A stretch of 64,000 nt of DNA from Paenibacillus silagei. Its GTDB lineage: Bacteria; Bacillota; Bacilli; Paenibacillales; Paenibacillaceae. The position numbers and the translations under genes are program-made. Of the stretch, positions 44,081 through 54,186 are shown piece by piece; the first letter of the stretch is position 1; the number at the start of each line of letters is the position of its first letter. The DNA lies in assembly GCF_017874735.1 (NCBI RefSeq), contig NZ_JAGGLV010000015.1, forward strand, positions 1-64,000, given 5' to 3'. The notes below the pieces were generated by a model that saw nothing but the letters and a program-made list of their open reading frames with translations, was not told the origin of the DNA and made no database searches.

Positions 44081-46964
44081 TAAAGTAGAACAACTAGAGT
44101 TCCAAAGTGAAGATCAATCGCCCCAAACAGGTCCTGTGACCTGCTTGGGTATGACTTTTGAAAATGACGAGGCACGTCGAGCATACTTTACAGAAGAATT
44201 GCGAAAGAAGTTGCCAGGGCTTAGAAAGATAGAAGGCTTTCCGATCGGTGAGGATGAGGATATATTGGCCTTGTCGGAACCTCCGTATTATACGGCATGT
44301 CCGAATCCATGGATTAATGATTTTATTGAAGAATGGGAAAAAGAAAAGGTTACAAAATATGGTCGTGATTTGAATGAGGAATATCATCGTGAGCCTTTTG
44401 CTACAGATATTAGTGAAGGTAAAAATAATACAATTTATAATGCTCACAGCTACCATACTAAAGTTCCATACAAAGCTATTATGAGATATATATTACACTA
44501 TACCAAACCTGGAGATATTATTTTTGATGGTTTTTCTGGTTCTGGTATGACTGGTTTAGCAAGCGAAATGTGTTCTTCTATAAAAGAAATACAAGAGCTT
44601 GGTCTTATTGTTGATGAATATGGAAACATTTCTGATTCTAGTGATGGCTCAATAAAAATCAAATCAGAAATTGGATATAGAAGAGCAATATTAACAGATC
44701 TATCACCGGCTGCTAGTTTTATAGCACATAATTATAATAAAAAAGCAGATAAAAAGAAAAGTGAACAGGTTTTAAGAAAGATTCTCAGTGAAGTTAATGA
44801 CGAATGTGGATGGGCTTATTTAACTTTTGACAAAATTCCGGATGAGAAAATTATAAGTACTGAAATACAAAAAATCTCAAATATTGATGAAATGAAATTG
44901 TTTTGTAAAAAATACGAAAAACATCTCTATCCTGTAAATTACTATCTTTGGAGTGAACTATATACTTGTAGTTCATGTCAATCAGAGGTGAATTATTGGG
45001 ATGCAATAGTAAATTCGGATGAACAATCCGTGAAGAAAGATATGCTTTGTCCTAAATGCGATGCAATAATGGAAAAAAAGTATACAGAAAAAGTGTTTGA
45101 AACTAGTTTTGATCAAATTTCTAAAGAAGTAGTAAATAGACCTAAAATAACACCTAAAAAAGTAAGTTATACTGTAGGCACCAAAAGATTCGATAAAAAT
45201 ATAGATATATTTGATTTTAAGATTATTGAAATTATACAAAAAATTGAAAATTTAAATAATATTCTAGACTTAGCTTTAATCAAAGGTGATAAAACTATAT
45301 CTCCGATAAAATTAGGCTATGATAAGGTTCATAGTTTTTATAATATACGAACTCTTTATATGATTAATAGTTACTTAGGAAAAATTAAATCTCATGATGC
45401 AATCAATGATGCACAGTTCCTTCTCGGAAGTGCTTTGCCTAAATTAACAAAAATGAATCGTTATATGCCACAATATGCAAGCAAAGAAATGGGCTTTAGA
45501 GCTCTTGTTGGTCCTATGGCTAACACGTTATATTTTCCATCATTATTTGTTGAAAATAACTTTATTCCTCAGGTGCAATTTCAATTAAATAAAATAATTA
45601 ATGCTTGGAACGAATTACATGGAAATGTCATTTCTACACAAAGTAGTGATTCTCTAAATATCAAAAGTAATTCAATAGACTATATATTTATAGATCCTCC
45701 ATTTGGGGCAAATATTATGTACTCTGAGTTAAGCTTTGCAAGAGAAGCTTGGTTAAAAGTTATGACTAATACGAGTAATGAAGCTATTGAAAATAAAAGT
45801 CAAAATAAAACGCTTCAAGATTATACTAGGTTAATTACAGATTGTCTTAAAGAAGCATATAGAATTTTAAAGCCTAGTAAATGGATAACTGTTGAGTTTT
45901 CAAATACTAGAGCAAGTGTATGGAATGCAATTCAATATGCAATACAAGAATCAGGATTTGTTATTGCAAGTGTTGATGCTTTAAATAAACAACGTGGAGG
46001 ATTCCACGCTATGATAACAACAACTGCAGTAAATCAAGATTTAGTTATCTCAGCTTATAAACCTTCAGAAGAAAATATTAATAGAATACGTGAACAGACT
46101 AATACTCCTGGATCTACTTGGGCTTTTATAAACCAACATTTAGAACAGCTACCCCAATTCTTTGGTTCTAAAGGAGAAGCTTCAATTATTTCTGAACGTA
46201 CACCACGTATTTTATTTGACCGAATGGTAGCTTATCATGTTCAAAATGGATTACCTGTATCATTATCATCTGCTGAATTCCAAGTAGGTATTACTCAACG
46301 ATTCCCAATGCGTGACGGTATGGCTTTCTTAGAATCACAAGTAGCAGAGTATGATAAGAAACGCACACTCGTAAAAGAGTTTACTCAACTCAGCCTATTT
46401 GTTTCTGATGAAAACAGTGCCATCGAATGGCTTCGCCAGCAGCTAATGAAGAAACCACAAACGCGGCAGGATCTACATCCAATTTTCATGAAGGAAATTC
46501 AACATATTTCCAAACATGAAATGTTGCCAGAATTAGATGTACTTCTTGAGCAGAATTTCCTAAAGTATGAAGGCGATGGAGAAGTGCCAAGTCAGCTTCA
46601 TACTTATTTAAGTACAGATTATAAGGACTTGCGTAATTTGTCTAAAAATGATTCGAAGTTGATTGAGAAAGCGCAAGATCGATGGTATGTACCAGATCCG
46701 AGCAAGCAGGTAGATTTGGAAAAGCTACGCAATAAGTCACTGCTGAGAGAATTTAATCAATATATTGAGGAACTAACTAATAGCAAAAAGAAGTTGAAGC
46801 AGTTCCGTACGGAAGCAATTCGAGTTGGTTTTTATAAGGCATGGAGCGAGAAAAACTATCAGACTATTGTCGAGATTGGAAACCGTCTGCCAGAAACTAT
46901 ATTACAGGAAGACGAGAAACTTCTTCGTTACTTCGATAATGCGCAAACAAAGCTTGGGCTATAA
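44073..46964 (+). CDS. pglX: BREX-3 adenine-specific DNA methyltransferase PglX
   Basis: The product has 963 residues from the ATG at 44073 (AAAGGTGAT upstream), overlapping the brxC end. SAM-binding motif FDGFSGSGMTGLA near residue 150 and catalytic IDPPFGANIMY near 540, with a four-Cys zinc site (CSSC near 298, CPKC near 325). It methylates adenine in a non-palindromic site, marking host DNA for BREX. The middle of the gene (about 44,400-46,250) is visibly richer in A and T than both ends, which suggests replacement of the specificity-determining core. No stop or frameshift is seen, so it should be active. Confidence 0.88.
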   Translation: MTDKVEQLEFQSEDQSPQTGPVTCLGMTFENDEARRAYFTEELRKKLPGLRKIEGFPIGEDEDILALSEPPYYTACPNPWINDFIEEWEKEKVTKYGRDLNEEYHREPFATDISEGKNNTIYNAHSYHTKVPYKAIMRYILHYTKPGDIIFDGFSGSGMTGLASEMCSSIKEIQELGLIVDEYGNISDSSDGSIKIKSEIGYRRAILTDLSPAASFIAHNYNKKADKKKSEQVLRKILSEVNDECGWAYLTFDKIPDEKIISTEIQKISNIDEMKLFCKKYEKHLYPVNYYLWSELYTCSSCQSEVNYWDAIVNSDEQSVKKDMLCPKCDAIMEKKYTEKVFETSFDQISKEVVNRPKITPKKVSYTVGTKRFDKNIDIFDFKIIEIIQKIENLNNILDLALIKGDKTISPIKLGYDKVHSFYNIRTLYMINSYLGKIKSHDAINDAQFLLGSALPKLTKMNRYMPQYASKEMGFRALVGPMANTLYFPSLFVENNFIPQVQFQLNKIINAWNELHGNVISTQSSDSLNIKSNSIDYIFIDPPFGANIMYSELSFAREAWLKVMTNTSNEAIENKSQNKTLQDYTRLITDCLKEAYRILKPSKWITVEFSNTRASVWNAIQYAIQESGFVIASVDALNKQRGGFHAMITTTAVNQDLVISAYKPSEENINRIREQTNTPGSTWAFINQHLEQLPQFFGSKGEASIISERTPRILFDRMVAYHVQNGLPVSLSSAEFQVGITQRFPMRDGMAFLESQVAEYDKKRTLVKEFTQLSLFVSDENSAIEWLRQQLMKKPQTRQDLHPIFMKEIQHISKHEMLPELDVLLEQNFLKYEGDGEVPSQLHTYLSTDYKDLRNLSKNDSKLIEKAQDRWYVPDPSKQVDLEKLRNKSLLREFNQYIEELTNSKKKLKQFRTEAIRVGFYKAWSEKNYQTIVEIGNRLPETILQEDEKLLRYFDNAQTKLGL

Positions 46965-46978
46965 GGAAGTGGAAAATA

Positions 46979-48859
46979 TTGAACTTTTGGCGTCAAAAGG
47001 TGCTTGATTATTTTCAAGCTCCTTTCTCCCAAATAACGTTGGTAAGTGACCCGGATCAACTACTTGACGATGAAATGATAATCTCTAATTTAAAGGAACA
47101 AGGGCTTGAGATAATAAAGTTTCAGGATCGTGCTTCTTTTCGCTATGAATACGAAAGCCAATATAATATATCAAATCGTCAGATCAATTTAATCGTTGTT
47201 AGCAGGTTAGATTATTTAGAGGATGTTCCTTTTGATCTATGGAGCAGATCTCAGAAGGTCGAGTTGCGGAAAAGTAGTTTATTTTCTAGGCTTGCTTGTA
47301 ACGTTGTTCGTGAGCTTGATACCCGAACATTGGATATATTGTCCGAATTGTCTATGGGCGGGAATTTAACTTCTGAACGAGCAACGATCGACTTTATCTT
47401 ACGACACGTTTACGGAATATCCTATGATACTGTTTTTTCGTTTAAAGATTGTCTATTGTTAATCATGAACTGGCATCAGCTTCAATGTGAAGTTCCGGAG
47501 GTTATTAAACAATATTTGATTGAATCTCTGCAACATCGAATAGCCGATATTCCGATTCAAGAATGGCTGACCTCATATCATGTATTCACCCATTATTTAC
47601 AACAAGAATGGCACCGCTTTGTAGAAGATAAATTTCCAGAATCGCATTTTTTCTGGGATTCCAATGTACGCTCAGTTTTAGGCTTGTTCTTTCTTGAAGG
47701 TATACTGTCACCGGTTTCTATAGAACAAGATTCTTTTCCGAAGGTTTTCTCCTGGGGAGTCACTCATGATAGTAAGCTGCAGAGAAAGGAAACAGTGAAA
47801 GGGTTACAGCAACAGTTGGAGCTTTTACTCTCTACCACCATAGATCGCCGTACTTGGATACAGATTGCTCGACTTTCTGGGAAGGCTAAATGTATCTCTT
47901 TAGAATTACAATCGCAGGGCGATGATAGTTGTTTTTCAATGGCAATGGAGAAGGAAATTGAATTAAGATTTGAACAATGGTTGGGGGATCACTATGGTGC
48001 ATTAGCAACATTGACAGATCGTAATGCGCCGGTCATGGTACATAAAACGGTAGAGGTGCTTCGACTCAAGGAACAAGAAAAGATAGCGCTTATCGTGTGC
48101 GACGGAATGAGTTTTGTTCAATGGGCTCAAATTGAGCAAGTCTTGGCGAATGATTTTCAAGCAGAAGTCTATGGTTCTTATGCTTGGATTCCGACACTAA
48201 CCACTGTATCCAGACAGTCTATTTTCTCTGGTGAAATCCCAAGATTCTTCTATGATTCCATTAACACAACTGCCAAAGAGGAAAAGGCCTGGAAATCGGT
48301 CTGGGAAAGAAATGGTGTTTCTTCTGTAAATGTTTCATATGAACGTGGATTGGGGCAAGGAGATTATGGACGATCGAATATTGCTGCACTTTTCAAGTCC
48401 AAAACGAAAATTGCGGGGCTCGTGGTCGATACGATTGATCAACTTACTCACCATACCATACAAGGTCAGTTAGGCATGTATGCAGCGATTGATGTTTGGT
48501 TGAAACAAGGATACTTGAAGTCACTTCTAAGTGATTTGTTAGAAGCCGGATACGATGTTTATCTAACGTCTGATCATGGGAATAAGGAAAGTATGGGGGT
48601 TGGGAGTACAAACGATGGCACGTTGCCAGAAACTCGTGGGGAGCGCGTAAGAGTTTATCGGGATGTTGTCCTAAGAGACCAAGCTGCTGTGCAATATTCT
48701 AGTAGGCAATGGTCAGGTACAGGATTACCTGATGATTATCATGTTCTCATCGCTCATTCCGGAGAAGCATTCGTCCGAGAAGGTGAGATCGTGGTTAGTC
48801 ATGGCGGCGCAAGCTTGGAAGAGGTTATTGTTCCATTTGTTCACATTCAAAAAAGATAG
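46979..48859 (+). CDS. pglZ: BREX-3 alkaline-phosphatase-like protein PglZ
   Basis: The 626-residue product has the PglZ alkaline-phosphatase-superfamily core: IVCDGMSFVQW near residue 372, the central SRQSIFSG near 417, DHGNKES near 533 and SHGGASLEEVIVPF near the end. The conserved Asp/His residues should bind metal. PglZ is a universal BREX component. TTG start with AAGGAAG upstream, 14 bases after pglX. Confidence 0.88.
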   Translation: MNFWRQKVLDYFQAPFSQITLVSDPDQLLDDEMIISNLKEQGLEIIKFQDRASFRYEYESQYNISNRQINLIVVSRLDYLEDVPFDLWSRSQKVELRKSSLFSRLACNVVRELDTRTLDILSELSMGGNLTSERATIDFILRHVYGISYDTVFSFKDCLLLIMNWHQLQCEVPEVIKQYLIESLQHRIADIPIQEWLTSYHVFTHYLQQEWHRFVEDKFPESHFFWDSNVRSVLGLFFLEGILSPVSIEQDSFPKVFSWGVTHDSKLQRKETVKGLQQQLELLLSTTIDRRTWIQIARLSGKAKCISLELQSQGDDSCFSMAMEKEIELRFEQWLGDHYGALATLTDRNAPVMVHKTVEVLRLKEQEKIALIVCDGMSFVQWAQIEQVLANDFQAEVYGSYAWIPTLTTVSRQSIFSGEIPRFFYDSINTTAKEEKAWKSVWERNGVSSVNVSYERGLGQGDYGRSNIAALFKSKTKIAGLVVDTIDQLTHHTIQGQLGMYAAIDVWLKQGYLKSLLSDLLEAGYDVYLTSDHGNKESMGVGSTNDGTLPETRGERVRVYRDVVLRDQAAVQYSSRQWSGTGLPDDYHVLIAHSGEAFVREGEIVVSHGGASLEEVIVPFVHIQKR

Positions 48860-48871
48860 TGTAGGTGTACG

Positions 48872-49582
48872 ATGAAAAAAACAGTCGGTTTTGATCAAAA
48901 AATTCAACTTCATCAACTTGATTTTATAGCAAATGAAATCCCTAGAATGTCCTCTAGGGATGCCTTATATCAATTGGTTGATGAACGGCTTATGGCAGAC
49001 ATTGGCGGAGCTAAGTCGCGTGTAAATGCCCGTACGATCTTGTTTAAAATATGGCTCTCAGTCTCAGATGAACATATTGAGCTTCGTGACCGAGCATTGG
49101 ATATGTTTCAGAGAGCAACCACAGAAGAAAAGCTCGTCTTTCACTGGGGCATGAGTCTTCTTGCCTACCCATTCTTCAAGGATACGGCTGAACAATTAGG
49201 TTACTTGTTTCATTTGCAGGATGAAGTGACTAGCGAACAGATCGGCCGGAAGATGAAGGGGCTGTATGGTGAACGACGACGGGTTGAAGTGTCTGTGAAT
49301 GCAGTACTTAGTTCTCTTCGCTCCTGGGGAGTCCTTGAAATGGGGAAGCGTAATACCCATACTATCGCTGCGAAGATCGACATAATATCGGCGGAAACAA
49401 AGAAATGGCTGGTTCAAGTCTTGCTTATCGTAACAAATAAGGTTGTAATAGAGTTGAATCATATTGCTGGAGAGCCATGTGTTTTTCCGTTTAAATTGAG
49501 TGTACTGGAATCTGAACTTTCAGGTAATGAATTGGAAATCACTCGTCAAGGCGTTGGACGATTAATGGTGGGGCTCAAATAA
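48872..49582 (+). CDS. Probable BrxA-like BREX protein
   Basis: The 236-residue helical protein lies 12 bases after pglZ. The stretch SRVNARTILFKIWL, then LVFHWGMSLLAYPFF and VSVNAVLSSLRSWGVLEMGK resembles the small DNA-binding BrxA family expected in type 3 BREX, though similarity is weak and the gene order differs from the standard set, where BrxHII precedes pglZ. It is followed by a hairpin with a T-tract before the helicase gene. Confidence 0.5.
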   Translation: MKKTVGFDQKIQLHQLDFIANEIPRMSSRDALYQLVDERLMADIGGAKSRVNARTILFKIWLSVSDEHIELRDRALDMFQRATTEEKLVFHWGMSLLAYPFFKDTAEQLGYLFHLQDEVTSEQIGRKMKGLYGERRRVEVSVNAVLSSLRSWGVLEMGKRNTHTIAAKIDIISAETKKWLVQVLLIVTNKVVIELNHIAGEPCVFPFKLSVLESELSGNELEITRQGVGRLMVGLK

Positions 49583-49615
49583 ACTCTGTTGCGTGCGCCG
49601 CGGCAGAGTCTTTTT
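49583..49615 (+). terminator. Terminator-like hairpin inside the BREX operon
   Basis: ACTCTG/CAGAGT (49583-49588 with 49604-49609) with a GC-rich inner stem is followed by CTTTTTG. It stands between the brxA-like and brxHII-like genes and may lower helicase expression relative to the upstream genes. Confidence 0.65.
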
Positions 49616-49632
49616 GTAAGGTGGGTGGAGAA

Positions 49633-52600
49633 ATGTTAACTAAAGGTGATATTGTTCGTGCTCCACAGTTTCCAGAAACGGTGGAAATCAACTGTGTAGA
49701 GATGGTAGACGAGTATTTTGTTAATATATCGGCAGTGGGTAGAGAATCAAATCAGTATTATGAGTTGATGATCGAACGGCATGATATTGAAAGGTTTATA
49801 AAGCTAAATGATAACAATGTACAAGAAGTATTAAACGCTCAAGAATTGCAGATGTATCTACAGTATTATGCTTTCTTAATGGATACAAGGTATTCTTCTA
49901 AAAGAGCATTGGGGAATAGCAAGTTGATTCCACTTCCCCATCAGATTGAAGCGGTATATAGTCGTATGCTTCAGACTCCACAAGTTCGATTTCTACTAGC
50001 GGATGACCCCGGGGCGGGAAAAACGATAATGTCCGGCATGCTCATTAAAGAAATGAAGGCTCGAGATAGCATCCAAAGAGTTCTTATTCTAGTCCCACCA
50101 CTTGTATTAAAGCAGTGGCAAGAGGAACTTAGCGAAAAGTTCAGTGAGCGGTTTTTTATTATTAATCGTTCAATTGTTAAACAATATGCATCCAAAAACC
50201 CTTTTCTAGAGCATGACTTATGTTTAGCTTCAGTTTATTGGGCAGCAAGAGAAGATGTGAAAGGTATGTTAAGCGAAGCAGACTTTGATCTTGTTATTGT
50301 AGATGAGGCCCATAAAATGGCTGCATATACCCACGGTACGATTAATAAAAAGACATCTAAAACCAAGCTGTATCAACTTGGTGAAATGTTGCTACGTCGT
50401 AGCGAACATTGTATCCTACTTACTGCAACCCCACATAAGGGGGATGTGGAAAACTTCCGTCATTTGATGAAACTAGTTGATGGAGATATATTCTCTAGTA
50501 TCTCTGTCAATGAAACACTGAGAGAGAAAGCTAATCCTTTTATTATTCGAAGATTGAAAGAGAACATAAAGAATTTTGACGGAACTCCATTATTTCCAAA
50601 GCGCACAGTGAAAACGGTTCAATACGAACTTTCCGAGCCCGAGCTTCAATTATATGAGGATGTAACGGAATATGTTCGACATCATTTTAATCGAGCTATC
50701 AATTCAGGAAGCAATAGTACTGCATTTGCTATGATGCTGCTTCAACGTCGTCTGAGCTCGTCTATTGCTGCAATTGATTTGTCTTTACGTCGTCGTAGGA
50801 AACGATTACAGCACCTATTAGAGCTTACTGTAAAGGAGCGTAAGAAACTCATCGAGAAAACAAGAGCAATTAACCTCGATGAATATTCCGAAGAAGCGCT
50901 TGATTTACAAGAAAAGATAGAACAGCAACTCGAATATGCTGTGGATCTAGTTGACCCGGAAGAGCTTCAAATAGAGATTGATCAACTTCACCGATTAGTT
51001 AAGCAGACAACCCATTTGAAGAAAAATGAAAACGAACGGAAATACGATGAATTGGAGCGAACATTATTTGGATTGAAGGGATTACTTAATCAAGGAGAAA
51101 AGCTTCTCTTGTTTACGGAATCTGCAGATACATTGGAATTCTTGGAAAAAAGGTTATTGGAAAGACTGCCGAATGTAGCGAAGATCGTTGGTGAATTTTC
51201 GATGGATGAGCGAAGAAAGCAAGTGGAGCTATTTCGTAATGAATGCCAGGTTATGGTTGCAACCGATGCTGGTGGTGAATCTATTAATCTACAATTCTGT
51301 AATCAGATGATTAATTACGACATTCCATGGAATCCTAACAGATTAGAGCAGCGCATGGGTAGAATTCATCGTATCGGTCAGAAGAATGATGTTGCTGTTT
51401 TTAATCTTGTTGCGTCTAATACGCGAGAAGGTGATGTTATGATTCGGTTACTGGATAAGATGGATCGTATGCGAAGCGACCTTGGCTCGGACCTAGTATA
51501 TGATTTTATCGGTGAAATATTCAACGGCGAAGATCATGATCTCCCTTCACTTATGCAAGCAGCAATCCTTGAACGTGAAAATTTAGATGATTTGTTGGCA
51601 TCAATGGAAAGAACGATATCGGAAGAACACAAAAGATTATTAGAGTTCGTCAAGCAAGAGCGCTTAGCCGAAGATTCATTTGATTTGCCAAAAATGAGAC
51701 GTGAGCAGTATGACCTGGCTGTATCCAAACTGTCTCATCGCAGCTATGCGGAGTATACTGAGCAAACATTAACAAAGAACAACGTTCGAATATACTCTTC
51801 GAATCAGGACAAAGTAAAGCGGATTGATAGAATGCCTAAGTATATAAGAGACTTATGCAGAAGCCACAGTCTTCCTTATAGTCAAATGAATGAGGGGATT
51901 CGATTTACACCATATTCAGAGTATATCGTTGAAAATATAATGTTGCTTTCTGACGATCATCCTTTATTTCGACTAAGTATGTTATTAGCACAAAAGGATC
52001 AGGATAAACTGACAGCTCAGAGGTTCATGGTTTCTTATCCTATTCAGGAGACGATGACAGTTGATGTATATTTGGTCAATGTCGCAGATGGAACAGGTAA
52101 AGAATTGGATGGCGAAGTCATCTTTGTGGCCAGAAGAGAAGATGGTTCGGTAATAAGACTTGATAATTACTGGCTCTTTGAGCAAAAGTTTATCGGAGAA
52201 CCTATAGTATTGGATGTCATTGATAACAAGTCTATGCGGTCCGCGGTAATTCAAAAAGCTATAGTGATCAGGGATCGAGCGAAGTCTAAGCGCGAACGGT
52301 ACTTAAATCGAGTCCTTCAGTATCTAGATCAAACATTCATGAAGCAAATGAATGAGCTTATGGATCGGAGAGCGGAGTATCAACGAGAAAATCATGATAA
52401 CCGAAATAGTGCACTGATCAATCAACTAGATGCAAGTTTAATTGATATTGAATTGCGTAAAGAAAGCCGAATTACGCAGGTCGAACGTCAGAAAAACATA
52501 ACGATGAGGCCACCAAAACGAATCATGCAGCTAGAAGTTGTTCCTAAAGGAAGCGCAGAAAGAGTCCTGTCTGTGGATTATAAAGATATCGTTGAAGCCT

Positions 52601-52842
52601 ACGAACGTCAACATGGCCGAAGCAATGTGAAAATGTTCGATTCATTAGCGAGAGTTGATTTCTATAGCGAGCGATTCAACGGCGAACAGCGGTATATTAT
52701 TCTGACAGAAAATAAAGACTTCTATCCGTCAGAAGCGTATCTTGAGGATTTGACGGATATTGCTGAGCATACGTTTGTCTATCATGTACAGGAAAGCGTG
52801 GTAGTGGGAGAACAAAAACTAGCTCGGCGTATACTAGTCTGA
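49633..52842 (+). CDS. SNF2-family helicase, BREX-3 BrxHII-like
   Basis: The product has 1,069 residues from the ATG at 49633, with GGTGGGTGGAG upstream. SNF2/SF2 helicase motifs: DDPGAGKTIM near 124, VDEAHKM near 226, LLTATPHKGD near 264, ATDAGGESINLQ near 544 and RLEQRMGRIHRIGQ near 570. A long C-terminal region (coiled coil about 820-960) ends in a domain resembling those of defence helicases such as BrxHII and DISARM DrmD. As it follows brxF, brxC, pglX and pglZ, BrxHII is the likelier identity. Probably an ATP-driven DNA translocase. Confidence 0.8.
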   Translation: MLTKGDIVRAPQFPETVEINCVEMVDEYFVNISAVGRESNQYYELMIERHDIERFIKLNDNNVQEVLNAQELQMYLQYYAFLMDTRYSSKRALGNSKLIPLPHQIEAVYSRMLQTPQVRFLLADDPGAGKTIMSGMLIKEMKARDSIQRVLILVPPLVLKQWQEELSEKFSERFFIINRSIVKQYASKNPFLEHDLCLASVYWAAREDVKGMLSEADFDLVIVDEAHKMAAYTHGTINKKTSKTKLYQLGEMLLRRSEHCILLTATPHKGDVENFRHLMKLVDGDIFSSISVNETLREKANPFIIRRLKENIKNFDGTPLFPKRTVKTVQYELSEPELQLYEDVTEYVRHHFNRAINSGSNSTAFAMMLLQRRLSSSIAAIDLSLRRRRKRLQHLLELTVKERKKLIEKTRAINLDEYSEEALDLQEKIEQQLEYAVDLVDPEELQIEIDQLHRLVKQTTHLKKNENERKYDELERTLFGLKGLLNQGEKLLLFTESADTLEFLEKRLLERLPNVAKIVGEFSMDERRKQVELFRNECQVMVATDAGGESINLQFCNQMINYDIPWNPNRLEQRMGRIHRIGQKNDVAVFNLVASNTREGDVMIRLLDKMDRMRSDLGSDLVYDFIGEIFNGEDHDLPSLMQAAILERENLDDLLASMERTISEEHKRLLEFVKQERLAEDSFDLPKMRREQYDLAVSKLSHRSYAEYTEQTLTKNNVRIYSSNQDKVKRIDRMPKYIRDLCRSHSLPYSQMNEGIRFTPYSEYIVENIMLLSDDHPLFRLSMLLAQKDQDKLTAQRFMVSYPIQETMTVDVYLVNVADGTGKELDGEVIFVARREDGSVIRLDNYWLFEQKFIGEPIVLDVIDNKSMRSAVIQKAIVIRDRAKSKRERYLNRVLQYLDQTFMKQMNELMDRRAEYQRENHDNRNSALINQLDASLIDIELRKESRITQVERQKNITMRPPKRIMQLEVVPKGSAERVLSVDYKDIVEAYERQHGRSNVKMFDSLARVDFYSERFNGEQRYIILTENKDFYPSEAYLEDLTDIAEHTFVYHVQESVVVGEQKLARRILV

Positions 52843-52872
52843 GGTGAGCTGCATATAATTGATTATAAGAAC

Positions 52873-52910
52873 AAAAGTTCGCTGACAACTCTCTGTCAGT
52901 GAACTTTTTT
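52873..52910 (+). terminator. Terminator ending the BREX operon
   Basis: AAAAGTTCGCTGACA / TGTCAGTGAACTTTTTT (from 52873, one mismatch) with T6. It closes the BREX cassette 30 bases after the helicase gene. Confidence 0.9.
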
Positions 52911-52989
52911 ATAATAGAGTTACGTAATAACAAGGAACACATGTGGCGTATTAAGTATAGTAAAAGACAATCCGAAAGGACGGAAAACC

Positions 52990-54186
52990 ATGAAAATATT
53001 CCACACTGCAGACTGGCATCTCGGCAAGTTGGTACAAGGCATTTATATGACAGAGGACCAGCAATATATCCTTGAACAGTTTATCAAGGATATTGAGTCA
53101 GAGCAGCCCGATGCCATTATTATTGCAGGCGATCTATACGATCGTGCGGTTCCACCTACGGAAGCAGTGCAGTTGCTTGATCGGGTGCTGCAGAAGATTA
53201 TATTGCAGTTGAAAATTCCTGTACTGGCGGTGGCGGGTAATCATGACAGTCCAAGCCGTCTTGACTTCGGCAGCACCATTATGAGAGCCTCGGGGCTACA
53301 TATAGCTGGAGAACTTACTACTTCTATGGAGCCAGTGATATTGAATGATGAGCATGGCGAAGTTCACTTCCATCTCATTCCTTATGCGGAGCCTGGGAAA
53401 GTACGATTTTTACTCGCTGATGAGGATATTAGAACACATAACGATGCCATGCAGAAGATTACGGAGGATATTAAAAGAAGGATGGACCCGAACGCCCGCC
53501 ATATTTTTGTGGGACATGCTTTTGTAACACCTGGCGGTGAAGCACAGGATAATACCAGTGATTCCGAACGGCCGCTGTCGATCGGTGGGGCTGAACATGT
53601 AAATTCCGAATTTTTTGACGGATTCCATTACACCGCATTAGGTCACTTGCATCAGGCACATCATGTTGGAAACGAAACGGTTCGATATGCTGGCTCACCG
53701 CTGAAGTATTCCATTTCGGAAGAACTTCATAACAAGGGATATTTAATTGTCCATCTGGATGAACGCGGAGAAACAACGATTGAGCGGAGACTGCTGACAC
53801 CACGACGCGACATGCGGACCGTAGAAGGCTTGATAGCAGATATTGAGCGACATGTTATCAATGAGGATTATGTGTTCGTCCGCTTGCTGGATGATGTGTT
53901 GGTCTCATCGCCAATGGAACGAGTACGCTCGGTCTATCCAAACGCAATGCATGTAGAACGTAAAATGAGGATCCCGGGGTTGATTGGTGAGTCACAGGCT
54001 GTTGATGGACGAGCAAAGATGGATGGGCTGTCGCTGTTCAAAGCCTTTTATAAAGACGTAAGAGGAACAGAGCTATCGCCAGAAACAGAGAAGTTGTTTA
54101 TCGAAACGCTGCAGGAGATCCTGGAGAAAGAAGGTGAGCGTTATGAGACCATTGAAGCTGACAATGACGGCGTTCGGGCCGTATAA
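52990..54186 (+). CDS. sbcD: SbcD-type nuclease (Mre11 family)
   Basis: The 398-residue protein has the Mre11/SbcD phosphoesterase motifs: HTADWHLG (residues 4-11), GDLYDRA near 49, GNHDSPSR near 82, GHAF near 177 and GHLHQAHH near 218. With SbcC it forms an ATP-regulated nuclease that opens hairpins and trims blocked DNA ends. AAAGGACGG precedes the ATG. Its 3' end overlaps sbcC by about 44 bases. It follows the BREX terminator, so it has its own transcription start. Confidence 0.93.
   Translation: MKIFHTADWHLGKLVQGIYMTEDQQYILEQFIKDIESEQPDAIIIAGDLYDRAVPPTEAVQLLDRVLQKIILQLKIPVLAVAGNHDSPSRLDFGSTIMRASGLHIAGELTTSMEPVILNDEHGEVHFHLIPYAEPGKVRFLLADEDIRTHNDAMQKITEDIKRRMDPNARHIFVGHAFVTPGGEAQDNTSDSERPLSIGGAEHVNSEFFDGFHYTALGHLHQAHHVGNETVRYAGSPLKYSISEELHNKGYLIVHLDERGETTIERRLLTPRRDMRTVEGLIADIERHVINEDYVFVRLLDDVLVSSPMERVRSVYPNAMHVERKMRIPGLIGESQAVDGRAKMDGLSLFKAFYKDVRGTELSPETEKLFIETLQEILEKEGERYETIEADNDGVRAV

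Noticed and set aside
49633..52842. DISARM helicase DrmD as identity of the SNF2 protein
   Set aside because: No drmA, drmB or drmC genes nearby; surrounding genes are BREX type 3, so BrxHII-like is preferred.
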